From assembly GCA_041395325.1 (NCBI GenBank), contig JAWLAT010000005.1, positions 205,906 to 269,905 on the forward strand: 64,000 bases of DNA, read 5' to 3'. This document shows, piece by piece, positions 62,877 to 64,000 of this stretch (its first letter is position 1; every line of letters begins with the position of its first letter). The position numbers and the translations under genes were made by a program. The notes below the pieces were generated by a model. It did not search any database. It saw only the letters and a list, made by a program, of their open reading frames with translations, and had not been told where the DNA came from. The DNA is from JAWLAT01 sp041395325. Lineage in GTDB: Bacteria; Pseudomonadota; Gammaproteobacteria; Xanthomonadales; SZUA-5.

Positions 62877-64000
62877 ATGTCCATGCGACTTGAGACCGCA
62901 GTCCCCATCGGCGAAGGTACGATGGGCGAGGTGTATCGCGCCCACGCCCCCGATCTGGGTATCGACGTGGCGGTCAAGATGCTCAAGCGCAACGATCCGG
63001 ACTGGGTCGATCGGCTCCGCCGCGAGGCGGCGGCGATGCGCCGGATCGAGCATCCCAACATCTGCAGGATCATCGATGTCGGTGTCAGCGATGGCCGTCA
63101 CTACGTCGCGATGCAGTTTGTCGACGGTCAGACGCTGGACCGCGCCAGTGCAGCGCTGTCCCTGGAGCAGCGCGTGCGCCTGCTGGGGGACGTCTGCTCG
63201 GCGGTCGCGGCGGCCCATGCCGAAGGACTGATCCATCGTGACCTGAAACCCGCCAACATCCTGGTCGAAGGCGATACCGATGGCCTGCCCAAGCCCTGGG
63301 TGATGGATTTCGGACTGGTCAAGGATGTCCAGGCATCCACCTTGACCGTGGCCGGACAGATCCTCGGCACGCCGAACTACATGGCGCCGGAGCAGGCCCT
63401 GGGGGCAACTGACATCGATCGGCGCGCCGACGTCTACAGTCTCGGCGCGATCCTGTATTTCCTGCTGACCGATCACCACCCCTTCGAGGCGGACTCGGCG
63501 TCGGCGGTGATCGCCCGGGTCCATGCCGAGCGCATCGGCTCACCGCGGCGGCTGCGTCCGGACCTGCCTGCCGCGCTGGAAGCCATCTGTCTGAAGGCGA
63601 TGGAGCGGGATCGCAGCGAGCGTCATGGCAGTGCGGCCGAGTTGGCGGCGGACCTGCAGGCCTATCTGAACGGGCGACCGGTCGGCGCCCGCTCGATCAA
63701 CCTCTGGTACCACTGGCGCCACCGTTGGAAGGACCATCGCTGGCTGATCACCACCGGCGCGGTGCTGGTGCTCATTGCCCTGGCGGCCAGCGGCCTGGCC
63801 GTGCGCAACCGCTTGCAGCTGGCCCGCAGCGCGACCCTGGCTGCCGAGTTCGGCGCGGTCGTCGAGCGCAATGCGCAGCTGCTGCGGCTGGGTCAGATGA
63901 GTGCAGGGACAGACCGGGCGCAGTTTCGCCAGCTGGCGGAACAGGCCTACCGCCAGATCGAAGATCAATCGCGCGGATTGGTGGGCATCGACCAGGCCGC
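62877..64000 (+). CDS. Ser/Thr protein kinase with transmembrane helix (partial, runs off the window)
   Basis: The frame from ATG 62877 (a second ATG is at 62883) is open to the window end, 374+ residues. G-loop GEGTMGEVYRAH, VAVKMLKR, IHRDLKPANILVEG, DFGLVKD, GTPNYMAPEQ and DVYSLGAILY cover the kinase subdomains. A membrane helix (LITTGAVLVLIALAASGLAV) follows near residue 290, then a helical region that continues beyond 64000. Divergent from the FHA/sigma-54 activator with only 50 bases between starts, so the two probably share control and form a phospho-signalling pair. Confidence 0.9.
   Translation, partial: MSMRLETAVPIGEGTMGEVYRAHAPDLGIDVAVKMLKRNDPDWVDRLRREAAAMRRIEHPNICRIIDVGVSDGRHYVAMQFVDGQTLDRASAALSLEQRVRLLGDVCSAVAAAHAEGLIHRDLKPANILVEGDTDGLPKPWVMDFGLVKDVQASTLTVAGQILGTPNYMAPEQALGATDIDRRADVYSLGAILYFLLTDHHPFEADSASAVIARVHAERIGSPRRLRPDLPAALEAICLKAMERDRSERHGSAAELAADLQAYLNGRPVGARSINLWYHWRHRWKDHRWLITTGAVLVLIALAASGLAVRNRLQLARSATLAAEFGAVVERNAQLLRLGQMSAGTDRAQFRQLAEQAYRQIEDQSRGLVGIDQA

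Overview
The window is GC-rich, densely coding DNA from what looks like a gammaproteobacterium of the Xanthomonadales/Lysobacterales (perhaps Rhodanobacteraceae-like). That placement is inferred from codon bias, from the many large secreted repeat proteins, and from a C-terminal F-x-[DN]-[GS]-F-E tag that I associate with this order. There is no rRNA, tRNA, CRISPR array or prophage. One complete insertion sequence is present (2185-3501).

Layout. 1-9093: end of an unknown gene, a secreted beta-helix protein, an IS5/IS1182-like element, a molybdopterin oxidoreductase and a giant FG-GAP protein with 21 repeats (3 x 7). 9152-17000: a HAD hydrolase, pseudouridine-5'-phosphate glycosidase, and two large exported propeller proteins. 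17204-18041: an ArsR/SRPBCC operon with its operator on the start codon. 18205-27677: more exported repeat proteins and a broken FAD oxidoreductase. 27891-32006: a glycosyltransferase-like protein, an M20 amidohydrolase and a lipoprotein. 32155-35324: an ECF sigma factor coupled to a Ser/Thr kinase with TPRs. 35933-39727: a duplicated exported-protein leader, one copy chimeric and the other inactivated by an 8-bp deletion. 39889-41000: a thioredoxin-fold/TetR operon with two tandem operators. 41265-50792: a DIP1984 protein, exported repeat proteins, a frameshifted CadC-like regulator, a tautomerase and a secreted alpha/beta hydrolase. 50943-51521: an MglA-like protein that has lost its GTP-binding motifs. 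52704-54552: a DUF1190/glutathionylspermidine-synthase-like/DUF350 cassette. 54713-60989: an acyltransferase, a DUF2975/Xre pair with an AT-rich operator, a CadC-like TPR regulator, a serine hydrolase and a PAN-domain protein. 61195-64000: an FHA sigma-54 activator divergent from a Ser/Thr kinase that runs off the end.

Two themes stand out. The first is a family of exported, mostly beta-propeller proteins (at least eight) sharing a short C-terminal tag with no membrane helix, unlike PEP-CTERM, GlyGly-CTERM or LPXTG. Several have repeat counts that are exact multiples of 7 (or 8), which fits whole propellers. The second is phospho-signalling and one-component regulation (ECF-kinase, FHA-sigma54-kinase, CadC-TPR), with several operators readable directly in the DNA. 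Three genes show decay: one regulator and one exported protein by frameshift, one oxidoreductase by truncation.
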